Below, in pieces: positions 44,781 to 56,486 of a stretch of DNA of 64,000 bases; position 1 is the stretch's first letter; each line of letters starts with the position of its first letter. A model generated the notes under the pieces. The model was not told where the DNA came from. It did not search any database and was given only the letters and a program-made list of their open reading frames with translations. Both the position numbers and the translations under genes were made by a program. Source of the DNA: Rhizopus sp. PT2906 (lineage: Eukaryota > Mucoromycota > Mucoromycetes > Mucorales > Rhizopodaceae); assembly GCA_025529335.1 (NCBI GenBank), contig JAMYHX010000194.1, positions 1 through 64,000 on the forward strand. Direction: 5' to 3'.

Positions 44781-47301
44781 ATGTTGAATAGCGTATCGCC
44801 AAATAACACTGTAAGTCCCCTTTATCTTGTATGTGCCATCCTTAACTCAATGCCCTCCTTCCTTAACAGCTCCCACCTCCCAAGATGGATATCAAAGAGT
44901 ATCTTCATGCAGTTGAAAATCGTATGGATCAACAAGAATTATTCAAGCACTTTACAATTCTTGTTGACAATATCAAGTCTTCTAAAGCGCCAGGAAGCGC
45001 GCTCGCAGTTGAACCTACTCCTTCTAGTAACCCTACTGGTTCCAAATGGACATGGGCAGCCATTAAAGAAAATATCAAGCATGCCTTGAATATAAACGAT
45101 ACTACTGTTGGTGCATTGAGGGATATTGTCTCTTTACCCATTGGTCAACAAATAACATTACTAAAGGCTGTTACTGAAAGGTAAAAAAAAAAAGAAAAAA
45201 GATCATGCGTATATTCTAACGGTTGTCGCGCAGAATCCTTAGCAGCAACTTCCCTGTGAATGACAGAAACAATACATTTGAAGCTGTCATGGAAATTTTG
45301 GGAAAGCTTGGTCCTGAGTACAGTGAATTGAACACTGTAGTGACACAGCCACTGATTGCTACCTTTTATGTAAGTTCCTGTACACTAAATAGAACAAGAG
45401 GCTAATTTTTTATTTGTAATGCAGAATGATTTGCCCAAACCTTATATCAACTACGTCGGTCATCAGTTTCGTACCGCAGATGGTTCTCAAAACAGCTTGA
45501 TTTACCCCGAAGTGGTAAGTTCTTAGCACTCTACTTTTACGTTGTACTTACTCTTGTGTGTTCTAGGGTCGAGCAGGTTCTAATTATGTCAGGACTGTTA
45601 CAAGCAGCTCTTTTAATAATGAAAATCTTCCACCTGCTAAAGAGGTCTTTGACAGACTCATGAGAAGACCTGATGGCACCTTCAACCCACATAAAGGAGG
45701 TGTCAACATGCTTCTGTTTTACTTGGCTATTCTTATCACGCATGACTTATTCTCTACAGATCCCAATAACCCAAGACGCAACTTGACAACCAGTTATCTG
45801 GATCTGTAAGTACAAGTTTGCCTGTTTCTCTTTCTATTAGCTCATACTCTTGTAGTTCTCCACTCTATGGTAATAACCGTGAACAACAATTATCTGTTCG
45901 TGAAATGAAGGGTGGTCTCTTGAAGCCTGATCAGTGGTACGATAAACGTCTCGTCGTTCAACCTTCTGGTAAGAGAGAAAAAAAAACGTACTTGTCATTT
46001 GTTGATTAAAACTTATCATTTTGTAGGTGTTGCTGCTCTCATGGTCGTATTTTCTCGTAACCACAACTACATTGCAAAGAAATTACTGGAGATAAACGAA
46101 AATGGACGCTTCTCATACGGACCTGGAAAGTCTATTGCTACTGAAGAAGAGCAAGATGAGGCGTTATTCCAAACTGCTCGTTTGATCAACAATGGATGCT
46201 ATGCTAATGTAATTATCCATGATTATATCAGAACTATCATCGGAACTACTGCTGATTCAGATTTCGTATTGGATCCTTTTGCTACTCCAAGCAATCCAAT
46301 CTATGGTAATGCTGTATCTATTGAATTCAACATCATTTACAGATGGCACGCTGCTGTTGGTGAAAAGGATGCCGCATGGCTCCAGGAGGTCATGGATGTT
46401 ATTAAAGACTGCAGAAAGGGTACATACAAGCAATGTCCTGTGCCAACCTTAACTTCCAAAGCACATTCAGACAACGAAAGCATGTTTGACATCATCTTCA
46501 AATGTTTCAATGATCACTTTGTGCATGCCTCAGAAGAAGAGCTGGAAAAGGGTTTGCCCATTGCTGGCACCCACCGTAATCTTGATACTGGATCTTTCCC
46601 TGATGTCGATATCATAAAGGCCATCAGATCTGGATTTGAACAATCTGCTTCAGAAGTTGGGTAAGTTAGCTTTCTTGTTCTATCAAATCAATTTGCTAAT
46701 TCCCTTGGGTTACTTAGAAATGGTCAAAACACGCCTTCTGCTTTCGAAATGATTGAAATCGCTGGTATCAACCAATCTCGTGCTTTGGGAACCTGTTACT
46801 TTAACGAATTCAGAAAGTTCTTAAACTTGATGCCCTTGAATGAGTTTTCCGACTTTTCAGAAAAGCCTAGTGTTCAAAAGGCACTGAAGGAAATGTATGG
46901 AACAGTAGATAAAGTAGAACTTTACGCTGGTTTAATGGTCGAGCGATCCAAGCCTATTGGTCTTCGTTTGCCTTATACAATGGGAAGAGCCATCTTGAGT
47001 GATGCTGTTAACTTGTTACGTAACGGTAAGTTTATATGCTTTGTTATTCTAGTGCCTTTTAATTAAAAGATCATTGTATATTATAGATCGTATACTCACA
47101 AAGGAAATGACACCTATTACCTTGACCAACTGGGGCTTCAAATACATTCGCGGTGAACCTGATCAAAATAACCGTGTTTTCCCTAGAATGCTGAGAGAAC
47201 TGTTCCCTGATTCAGCCGGAATCGGGTTCACTGACCATGAACTCAAGACATTATTCAACGTTCCCAATGTCCCAAATGTAAAAAGCAACAAAAAACAATA
47301 A
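44781..47301 (+). CDS. Ppo/linoleate diol synthase-like heme fatty-acid dioxygenase without P450 domain
   Basis: Animal heme peroxidase/cyclooxygenase-like enzyme that inserts O2 into linoleate or oleate to make oxylipins (psi factors). MLNSVSPNNT joins LPPPKMDIKEYLHAVENR. Peroxidase motifs are HQFRTADGSQNSLIYPEVG, LAILITHDLFSTD (distal His), TSYLDLSPLYGNNREQQ, the hinge VVFSRNHNYIAKKL, and EFNIIYRWHAAVG with the catalytic Tyr and proximal His of YRWH. Later segments include QSRALGTCYFNEFRKFLNL and GLRLPYTMGRAIL. Ascomycete Ppo proteins are about 1,080-1,120 aa with a P450 half. This one stops after GFTDHELKTLFNVPN, at roughly 650 aa, and nothing P450-like follows. It converges on the arrestin gene with 189 bp between stops. 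Confidence 0.9.
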
Positions 47302-47490
47302 TAACAAAATATCCCAATGACCGTAATCTTTTATTGCAAATAGTAAAAAAAAATATAAATAAATGGCATAAATTATATCATGTTCACATTCTTTTTTTTT
47401 TGGAGGAGAAATGCTATTCTTGTTTCAATATATTCACATGCACATAATGTATTTACACAAGCCTCAAAGAGCTTTTAATGAGTCATAAAC

Positions 47491-48708
47491 TTATGAGACA
47501 GCATCAGTCATCACGTGCTCATATAGCGGTAATCGTTGATTTTCATAAGGTGGCAGACAGTCTTCATACTCTACTACCTGCAGATATCGTGGAACTGGTA
47601 ATGCATCTGTATTATCTTGTCCTTGATCAAAGACGCTCTTGAATGCAGAATATACTTTTAGTTCTTGTGAGGATCGAATACCATAACCCAAGGTACCAAT
47701 TATTATCGGAATATCTGGTAATTCTAGCAAAGTTGACCATATCTTCTTTTGTTTAATGCTGATCTGTAACTGATATCCAATGGAAAATATCGGACTATAA
47801 GAAAATGAAGGGGCTGTTTCTACTGGTATAGGCAGGCTGATGTCAAAGGTAGATGATATGGATTTGTTCGATGACTGGCCTTGATCTTTGCAACCAAAAA
47901 GCTTGATGGTATTAGATGCTATGAGTTGCTTGTATTTCTTTTCTGTGGTGGGTACTTTTCCTTTTTTTATCATATCTGGAACCTTTTTCCATGTTTGTAT
48001 TTGGTATAGCTTTACTGATACAGACTCAGCCTGTGACTTGGCTGCGTTTTTTAGGAGCATCTTGGCCTGGATCGCGTCTCCAGGGAGATAGTCCATGGCA
48101 GACATACTGACAGTGACATCAGATTCACTACTGCTACCTTGACTTGATTTAGGTGAGATGATCACAGGTTTCTTGAATAACATGGTTTCCACAAAAGGCA
48201 TGTAGAGTACAGATTTATGCGATTTCATGATCGGTTCTTTACCATTAGTGGGATCTAAGAAGACCGAGAGTACAAAATCAGACTGATAAGAAAACATTTT
48301 GTCACTGGATACAGTTCGAGAAGATGGAGGAAATTGGATCATAGGAAGTTCAATAATAAAAGGGAATATTGCTTCTGTATCTGGTTCTAGATTCTTTTGA
48401 CTACTATCAGTGTCTTGTCTTCTCCATAACACTCTTTGTGACCCAAATAGTTGGTTTCGATGCATTGGCATGATCTCGGCAGAACTAAAGCTTGTCTCAG
48501 TTGCGTGAAAGATGACACGTAGCCTTTGAGATTGTTGTAGTTCTTCTTCAGACAACTTGATTTTCACGAAGCCTAATGATGATAATGAGTATAAAAAATA
48601 ACGCTCAAATGTTATTTGATATCTACCTTGAAAGACAGAGCCAGGGCCATAGACTGGTTCATTCTTAATAGACCAACCGAATTCTGGTAATAGATTGATT
48701 TCTAGCAT
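47491..48708 (-). CDS. Alpha-arrestin (arrestin-related trafficking adaptor)
   Basis: Arrestin-fold protein, likely an adaptor for endocytosis of membrane transporters. The N-domain begins MLEINLLPEFGWSIKNEPVY and GPGSVFQ|GFVKIKL. A 54-nt intron at 48573-48626 (GTAGAT...CATTAG) is a multiple of three without stops, so unspliced RNA would add 18 residues (GRYQITFERYFLY...). The N-domain core includes LRVIFHATETSF and FPFIIELPMIQFPPSSRT. The C-domain includes VSMSAMDYLPGDAIQAKMLL and FDISLPIPVETAPSFSY. The tail has LPPYENQRLPLYEH, two tyrosine motifs resembling but not matching PPxY ubiquitin-ligase sites. About 387 aa after splicing. Confidence 0.85.
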   Translation of the reverse strand: MLEINLLPEFGWSIKNEPVYGPGSVFQGRYQITFERYFLYSLSSLGFVKIKLSEEELQQSQRLRVIFHATETSFSSAEIMPMHRNQLFGSQRVLWRRQDTDSSQKNLEPDTEAIFPFIIELPMIQFPPSSRTVSSDKMFSYQSDFVLSVFLDPTNGKEPIMKSHKSVLYMPFVETMLFKKPVIISPKSSQGSSSESDVTVSMSAMDYLPGDAIQAKMLLKNAAKSQAESVSVKLYQIQTWKKVPDMIKKGKVPTTEKKYKQLIASNTIKLFGCKDQGQSSNKSISSTFDISLPIPVETAPSFSYSPIFSIGYQLQISIKQKKIWSTLLELPDIPIIIGTLGYGIRSSQELKVYSAFKSVFDQGQDNTDALPVPRYLQVVEYEDCLPPYENQRLPLYEHVMTDAVS

Positions 48709-50518
48709 ACTTGATCTGCTTGATTTGTGTTTGTGGAGAAAAGGGAAAGTCGTCCGTCTTTTATATATGCAGAATCTGAGCGGAAAATTGAGAATCTTGG
48801 ATTACGTATCCTAGGCGCTTGGCGCAAAGCTTAATTGTATAAAAATGACAATGAGCATCGATTGATGGCCTGCACTACTGCTATCAACTTGACTCATGCT
48901 TTTATTTTTTTATAATCTCTCAAGTCATCTACATGTATCCTAATACCGTTTCCGTCAGTACAGGCCAAGGTTTGTACTCCTTGGCACGAATTGGCATCCC
49001 AAATAGGGCTTATAAACCAAACCTAGAATGTCAAGAAAAGCTCATTGGCTGAAAGATTGTGTTACCCATTCACGTTGCTCCATGGGGGGAAAAGCTTTTG
49101 TTCTGCACTACTCTGATCCGTGGAGAAGATATACATATAAAAAGCCTAGGCGAAATCAAAGTATTTGTTATGTCCTTATCGCGCAGCCGTCTCAATATAA
49201 GAATAAGATATCTTTTTAATAATAAACTCAAAGTGTATATACTGACCAACTTGAAACTCTATTACTGTATTAATTGTCATCTCAAGGTAACATTCTATGA
49301 CGTCTCAGGGGGTAATACCACATTTACGTGCTGCAGGCTATTGAGTCATTTGAAATGCATGTCTTTAATGACTCATAGCTTTTTCCCTTTTTATACATGT
49401 ATATTCCTATATGCCAAAAGATGATGATCTACAAGCTGTATTATGAGTGCTATTTTTTTAATATTGATCAACGTAAACATTGCGTTGTTATAAAATTCTT
49501 TCGACTGCGCCTCTGAATATTGAGTTCGAGTGTTTCAATTCACAACATCTACTTTTTATCGTCAGTTTAAAAGTAATTGTTTACTTATCTGGTCACACAC
49601 ATCATTGAATGTCTTCAGATACAGCGACTATCATGCCTCTTGCTTTTGCTTAATAAGCTTTGAACCTCCTCAAGATACACCGACACTTTGTGGTTTTATT
49701 GGTCGATCATTCCGCTTTATTCTTTCAAAAATAGATCTACTTCTTGTCTTTTTCCACTCCAGCCAGTGATAGGATTAGTTGAGATCTAACCAATACTTAG
49801 ATTTTGGATTAAAGCCATTTTCTATTCATAGTAGAATTAACAATCAAAATTAACGGCAACAAGAAGGATGTGTGTTTTATATGATAATTTATCAATAATG
49901 TCATGTCAAAGACGATAAGAAACTGCGTAGAGAAAAAATGTACAAACGGAGCAACTGTTTGGATCCGAAGTGTATGTGGCCGATTTGCTAGCAGCCTGAA
50001 TTACTTGGCAAAAGAAATATTGCTTAAACAATATTTTGAATTTGCACAAACCCATTCAACTATAAAACTTATAATATTAAGAAGAAGAAAAAAACATTAT
50101 ATTCAGTAAAAGGCTCACAAAGAAGAAGATATACCTATGGCTTAAGAATCCTCTAAAGAGACAATTTTGATAGCATTTTAAAGCATGAACTAATTTCAAA
50201 AACATTAAAGACAATGTTTGGTACAAAATATTCGACACTAAAGCGTGATTATTTTGCTATAAAGCTAATTAATGCTTTGATAACGCAAGTTGATAATTCA
50301 ATACTGATATTGCTTTGAATATTACATTATTAGCAATAATAGCACCCCTCTTTCTTATCTCTGCTTTTCAAAAGATGGATAATAAAGTTGCTTTTTTTTT
50401 TGCTCTGTGCAACACAGTGACTTAAATCTGTAAGATCTCGAGTTAAATATTTTTAAAATATGCATCTCATTGCTCCTTTTCTTATTTTATTTTTTGGCAA
50501 AAAGACAAAAAGGATCTC
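48709..50518. other. Intergenic region
   Basis: No gene is supported. Frames at 49028-49424 and 49530-49769 (+) show no motif and overlap one another. The region is AT-rich. The part before 50519 carries a likely leader for the molybdate transporter gene. Confidence 0.4.
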
Positions 50519-52139
50519 ATGATCAATATAAGAGAATACGTTCAGAGATTCAAAAAGAATTTCACTCTACACGAAGTTTGTAAAGCATGAATCATTTAAC
50601 GTTCCTTAGTAACAGGGAGTTAGATTTCTGGAAGTCTTGGTGATCTAGGTACGCTTTTGCCGATTATGATTTCATTAGCGGTAGCGGGTCAAATCGATTT
50701 AACAAGTACTCTGTGGTTTACTGGAATATGGAACATCGCATCCGGTTTACTTTTTCAGGTTCCTGTCTGCGTTCAACCGATGAAAGGTAAGAGCCGATTG
50801 GTTTTAAAAAGCAGCTTATATTGACACTGTATATAAAAATAAAGCCATTGCAGCTGTCGTATTAACAAGAAACATGACAATTAAAGAAAATATGGCAGCT
50901 GGTCTAAGTAAGTCAAAAAAAGAGAATTGCACAATTTTATTTAATCACGGCAATTTTGTTTCCCTTGTAAAATAAAGGTGTTGCTGCTTTTATCTTTTTC
51001 TTTGGCATCACTCGCACGATCCACTTGGTTGGTTCATTTACACCGACAGCCGTTATAAAAGGTAATACAACTGATGACGTATATGTTATGGCGCCATCTG
51101 ACGCTAGAACAACCTACATCTGATCTAATTAGGATTGCAACTGGGTACGGCTGTTCAATTGATTATCAAAGCGCATAACCTCGCAGCAAAGCTTCAGTGG
51201 AAGATTACGACTAGCAACTGGGCGGACAATAACACCTGGGTTCTACTTTCATTTATGTTTGTCGTCCTGTGTTATCGCACCCGAGTTCCTTCTGCCCTGA
51301 TCCTCTTTTTGATCGGATTGTTGTTTGCGCTTATTCTGATGTTTGTGGAAAACACACAGGTGCCGCGTCCATCTGTGATGGGCGGTCATTATCCCGATAT
51401 GGTCATTGTTCCTTCAACTATCGAGTTCAAGGATGGCTTCCTGAACGCTGGCCTGGGCCAACTACCGTTGACTGCACTAAACTCGGTCATTGCTCTGTGT
51501 GCACTTATTCATGACCTATTTCCTGATAACCAAACATCGACATCCGGTGTAGCTATGAGTGTAGGACTGATGAACCTGATTGGGTGTTGGTTTGGTGCTA
51601 TGCCTGTCTGTCATGGATCGGGTGGGCTAGCTGGTCAGTACCGCTTTGGGGCAAGATCTGAGGTCTCTGTCATTCTTCTTGGGCTCTGTAAGTTGATTCT
51701 TGGTATCCTCTTTGGTAGCTCAGTTGTTGGCTTGCTACAACTATTTCCAAATTCTATATTAGCAGTCATGATGTTTATCTCAGGTGTCGAACTAGGATGC
51801 TCAGCAAGAAGTATTAATGATCATGAAACAGATGATACCCGTAAGCGAGAAAACTTTACTCTCATGCTCTTGACTGCAGGCGCTCTTGTCGCTTATTCAA
51901 ATGACGGTATTGGATTTGTCACTGGTCTTGTATCTGCCATTTTGCTCTCTGTACAACGTCTAGGCGTACGTGAGTGGTGGCATCAGCTGAGTAAAGGGAT
52001 TCGATCAATTCCTCAACGGTGGATAAACCAAAGAGACTATTTGGAAAGAACTGAGACATTGCCTGAATCACAAGAAGAACGGGTTTCTGTTGTGATAAAA
52101 AAGTCGCCTGGATATGGGTCTCAACATAATCAGGTCTAA
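50519..52139 (+). CDS. MOT1: Molybdate transporter, MOT1 type
   Basis: High-affinity molybdate uptake permease of the MFS_MOT1 family (relative of sulfate permeases). MINIREYVQRFKKNFTLHE joins SGSLGDLGTLLPIMISLAVA. Family motifs are FQVPVCVQPMKAIAAVVLT, FIFFFGITRTIHLV, TAVIKGLQLGTAVQLIIKA, AGLGQLPLTALNSVIALC, VGLMNLIGCWFGAMPVCHG and GGLAGQYRFGARSE. About ten hydrophobic helices. The C-tail is hydrophilic with Ser/Tyr sites. The first intron must use a GTTTGT donor to keep frame. The Asp-Leu-Gly-Thr, QPMK, PVCHGSGG and QYRFGAR blocks are the MOT1 signatures. Confidence 0.92.
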
Positions 52140-52637
52140 TCTTTCATAAATGCTTCCCGTAAGATTGATGTACAATTATAAAATAAAATACAGAAATGCG
52201 TCTATATGTATGTATCGCAATAAGGAGTATGTGCTTAGTATTTCCTTGGCTTCTCTAATGAAGAGCTTGTGCTGACATCTGTTCTTTAACCTAAAAGTGT
52301 AAGCAATGCATATAGATAACAGTCATAAAAAATACAAGGAGTCTTTTAAAATTTATAATGACCTTGATCTCTTAAGCTAAATAGATAAAGCGCCTTGAAG
52401 ATATTGCTTTCCATGAGAAAAATGACAAGAGTATGCTCAAAAGAAACATATGCACATATTTCAAAAGCGAGAACGCTCAGGTAAAATCGAAATCAGAGGA
52501 TATATTCACTAATTTTTTCATGCCAGTACCCTCAAGAATATTTTTACATGGTTCGCATGAAAACTTGATAGAAAAGTTCAGTGCATATTACAGAATTTCT
52601 AAACTTTAATTACTTTCCGCTTTTCATTATTGCATTT
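52140..52637. other. Spacer before the transposon island
   Basis: The 3' flank of the transporter gene includes AATAAAATACAG at about 52180. No other gene is visible. Confidence 0.45.
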
Positions 52638-53023
52638 TGTTGAATACGAAGTATCAATTAAAAAGAATAAAGACTAGAATTAACCAGACTAAAAGATATA
52701 TGTCGATTGACTTTATTAAGGACGAGTATTTATACTGAATATGAGACACTCTTCAACTGAGATCGTAAAACTTTCATAGAGGCTTATGAATGACATTGGG
52801 GACAATGAGAGAGTTAGGACGAATCGGGCATCTTTGATAAGACAATGATCCCTAATAACAATGATGGATAGAGTCATTGGACATGCATACCCTGAAACCC
52901 AGTTCCTGGTAATTAGCTTAAATAATGATCCACACAGTTGTTTCAAAGTAACAAGCTGAAATCGAGCAATTGTCAGTTATTGTTTCATATGTGGTTAATA
53001 GTTGATCACTATGTATGAATACA
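52638..53023 (-). mobile_element. LTR-like element, copy B (inverted)
   Basis: Reading leftward it starts TGTATTCATACATAG and ends TTCGTATTCAACA. It matches copy A at 2835-3221 almost base for base, with scattered substitutions and a few 1-base indels. It keeps the TATAAATACTCG box and the AATAAA. The 8-bp flanks (TTGCATTT and ACACCTTT) do not form a duplication, so this copy may have been rearranged or is older. Confidence 0.75.
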
Positions 53024-53500
53024 ACACCTTTGTATCAAACCTTACCTTCACATTAACACATCATTTGAATATAGCACGCAGCAATATTTGGTCAATATCA
53101 AAGCAAGAGTACCGCCAGGGCTGGTGGCCTCCGTCTTGCAGAGATATTTAGCCAAAGAGGTTAAAAGTGACAAAGAAGGGTGATGAAAACTCAACTCCCA
53201 ACTATCCACTCGTTTAAGCGCAGTTGGTGTGAAGAATCTTCAAAAGACCAAACCCTAACTTTGTCACTTTTCATTTAAATGCCTTTCCCAGGAAAGGAAA
53301 CCCTGCTGCTGTAATAATGTGTAAATCAATTAAAATTAAAAAGAAATGGTTGATTTTACGTGTACCACACTTTGGGACTAATGCTACGGAAGCTGCCGAA
53401 AACACGTAATTTACCATTGAAGTGATGACATAAGGATCCAAAGGGCCAATCAAAGTGGCTGTGAAGTGGCTTGAACACCACCAGAGGTTGATACTCTTTT
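53024..53500. other. Decayed sequence between LTR-like element and Fanzor gene
   Basis: On the plus strand a short frame reads YLVNIKARVPPGLVASVLQRY and then breaks at stops. A minus-strand frame at 53271-53453 has a hydrophobic bias. Neither has a recognised family. It is probably transposon debris. Confidence 0.35.
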
Positions 53501-53539
53501 TAGAGAGGGATGTCTTGATAAAATGCTATAGTTTGACTC

Positions 53540-54649
53540 TACATAAGACACCAGGATAGAGAGTATATTCAAAGCAGCATTTATATCCCTTTGCCATACC
53601 TATTATTACTCATTAGAATCAATACTCTTATCATTTGCATTGTACTTACAATATCACGATCATTTGCAGCTGGACACAATTGGCAATGCTTCAACTGATA
53701 AATGGCTGGAGGATAGCCTTCAGATAAAGTTTAGTAATAGCCCTAGTATATGACTTCATGTGTAATTTTACTTACTGCTAGGTTCTCTTTGTGAGCGTTC
53801 CGATGTACGACAAACAATCCTCTTGTTATCGTCCAAACATCGTAGAGTAGCATTTTTTCCCCTTTCAGACGAACTTTCTTTTTCCTTTTGAACATAAAAA
53901 AAGTTAAAGTTATTTAATGTTACAAATACAATGATCTGCTTACTTATGATTGCAAACAAGCCTTTGTCTTTTATATTTGTTCTTGAGACGTCGGCGGCAT
54001 TTGGAACAGGTCATACTTGTCCTGAACTCATCAACAGGAATTACTAATGCCCTCTGGGCCAATGCCCTTTGAACTCTCTTTATATAAAATGAACATTAGC
54101 CTATTCAATAAAGTGATAAAGTTGCTATACTACTCTATCTTCACAAGCATGGGAGCGTACCTTGCTTTTGTTCCAGTCAAGCCTGCATCGCCATAGGCGA
54201 TTACCGTTCGTTTTGCTTCTTTTGCAACTATTCCGCTTGCCTTTTTGAATGTATTCTTTGTTTTATTTCTTTTCTTTGAATTTGTTCTGTGGGAAAAGGT
54301 ATAAGGAGCACCAGCGGCAGTTTGACCCAATACAAGATCACACATATAGCTGTCGGTGATTTGTCTAAGAGAGGTATGCCTTCGTCTCACAATGACGGTA
54401 GCCTTTCATAAAATCAAATATTCTACAAGATACAAAACGATAAATATGACAAACAAGGCCACTCAACTACCTACTTTTCTCGGTTTCTACCGACGGCCCT
54501 CAAGTACTTCAACAGTTCACTACTATTTACAAAGTCCACTGCAGAAATCTCACTGTATGCCTGCTGTATACCAGCTGCTTTTCTGTTCTTCAATTCTACC
54601 TTTCTCGGCCACTCAAACCTCGAGCGCATCCTAACGAAGCGTCGGTAAA

Positions 54650-54693
<44 letters not shown>

Positions 54694-54780
54694 ATTAAAC
54701 AGAAGATTATATAAACTATCGTATACTTACTTATACTCCGCATTGGAACACTTTGTTGTGTTTTCCAATGCTGTCTTCTT
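53540..54780 (-). pseudogene. Fanzor-type (TnpB-like) nuclease gene, intron-bearing and decayed
   Basis: Reading leftward: FEWPRKVELKNRKAAGIQQA and ELLKYLRAVGRNREK (54480-54640), an intron, then IFDFMKGYRHCETKAYLS, an in-frame stop, and a shift into ITDSYMCDLVLGQTAAG and KRTVIAYGDAGLTGTKA (to 54150). After another intron come RVQRALAQRALVIPVDEFRT, SMTCSKCRRRL and KNKYKRQRL. Further exons give LKHCQLCP and WQRDINAALNIL, the zinc finger and RuvC-III Asp. This order matches IS607-type Fanzors of fungi. A T40 tract (54652-54691) interrupts the upstream part. The stop and shift suggest inactivity, though an unseen splice could bypass them. The N-terminal domain is not identified. Confidence 0.65.
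54652..54691. repeat. T40 homopolymer
   Basis: Uninterrupted T run on the plus strand (A run on the Fanzor strand). One of three T tracts of 36-44 nt in the window (others at 20461-20504 and 40982-41017). Confidence 0.9.
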
Positions 54781-54859
54781 GTCTATAAATTCAGAAGCTG
54801 AGCAATTTGTTGAAACAAATATGTCTCTAAGGCTTATGTATATTGTAAGTATTACTTGA

Positions 54860-56070
54860 TATTTTCAAAATAATGTTCATAGAAAACCCATTTTCAATCC
54901 ATTTGCTCACTATAGAAAGACTAAAGTTCATTACACTAGTAAGGGTGCTTATGATTTTAGGCTTTTTTCTTACACGATATTCTTTATAGTCATTTTTTTA
55001 ATAAAGAAGATAGTTTGCATCTTCTCGAAATATATTTATCTGAAGAATTTAGAACAATGCCTTTTATAGTTTTTTGTTCTTTAGGTAATGGAAGAGACTT
55101 TGTAGAGGATGAAGCTCTTTTACCTATGTTGTTAGTAAATTCGTGTAAGATGTAGTACATATGAACACTTTACGAGGCATGTTGATATTACGAATGAAAG
55201 AAAAAAAGAAAGAGATGACAACAATCTTGCTTTGTCGAATGCTTTGGACAGCTTTTTTTGACAACATAATTGTTATTTATTAGAAAATCGATTAACTTTT
55301 ATAAATTTTCTTATCAAGCTTGCAGTGATGTTTATTTAAAGCAGAAAAAGTACGAATTAGAGATATATTGACAGAATTGGTATCCTAATGATGTTCTTAT
55401 ATTAGATAAAGAGGATTATATGTACAGGAACCTTCAGATGGTTTATTAACAAAAAAGTGATTGTGGAAAGTTATACACCAAGAGTTGAATGAAGCTAGAG
55501 CAAGACCACGAGCTGGATATCTTTGGAAAACCTTGTATGATTGCCATCCCACATGAAACAAGCGACTATATTGGCTTTGCAGTAAAGGAGCAAGAAGATC
55601 AGATATCAGCTAGTCATTACCTAAGTAAAGGCGATGGTATAGGAAAGTAGCAGAGCTGTATACCAGAAAGATCGACCAATTCATTCAAAAACTCAGTATA
55701 TACCCAGCATTTATACTTTATTTTAAAAACTATTATTAGAGAACGAACGCTTCTTTAAGCGGGACAGAGTCTACCAAATACAAGTTTTCACTAATATGGA
55801 AACGAACAACTATATGGAAAGTTGGCACAACCAGTTGAAGACAAACTACTTACAAAGAAAGAGGGATAGGAGACTGAGCCTCTAGCTTGAAAATTCATTG
55901 AGACAGCGCTTATCCAGAATATAATGGAGAATATTGGTATCGGAGCAGTTACTAAAAGCTCTGATGTGCTTCAATCAGGAGTACCATCTGAAACTGGAAG
56001 TAGAATGGCAGACAATCTTTAGAGTGTCGTATATATTTAACTTCTGAAAATAACAATAGACAGTTACAAA
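54860..56070 (+). pseudogene. Decayed MULE-like transposase
   Basis: Fragments in several frames follow one another. NPFAHYRKTKVHYTSKGAYD lies near 54900, then LHLLEIYLSEEFRTMPFI, and later VYQIQVFTNMETNNYMESW with HNQLKTNYLQRKRDRR near 55800-55870. The TNNYMESWHNQLK segment is typical of the C-terminal part of MULE (Mutator-like) transposases of fungi. Stops and shifts are frequent. Whether the first fragments belong to the same element is uncertain. Confidence 0.5.
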
Positions 56071-56486
56071 TATATAATAAGCAAAGACAGCTGTTGTCAG
56101 TTAATGAAGAGATGAAGCATCCACCAAATATAAATATGCAAACGCAAAGAAGATAAAGCATAAATAAACAAAATTCTTATTTATAAGCCATACAAGTCAG
56201 CCATTCCAAGTTTTAAAGTTCAAAAAGGAGGGACAAAATAAGTATATAGGTGTCCATAACTTTGTATGCAAGGGAACTATCCAAAATTATACCATAAATT
56301 ATGGTTCTTATCGGTGATACACAGCAACCATGTTAAACGTCAGTTTGAAACAGTATACTATTATGCCTCAATAACTTATTGTTTAATACTGAGGAAACTA
56401 AAGAAATTATTGCAAACTGTCCATCTTTATAGGTGTTGCTCGGTATTATCATAAGACTAATGCTGAAAAAAAGCGTTCCTGAAACC

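Noticed and set aside
47302..47490. P450 domain expected after the dioxygenase
   Set aside because: No heme-Cys motif or P450 helix is found in any frame before the convergent arrestin gene.
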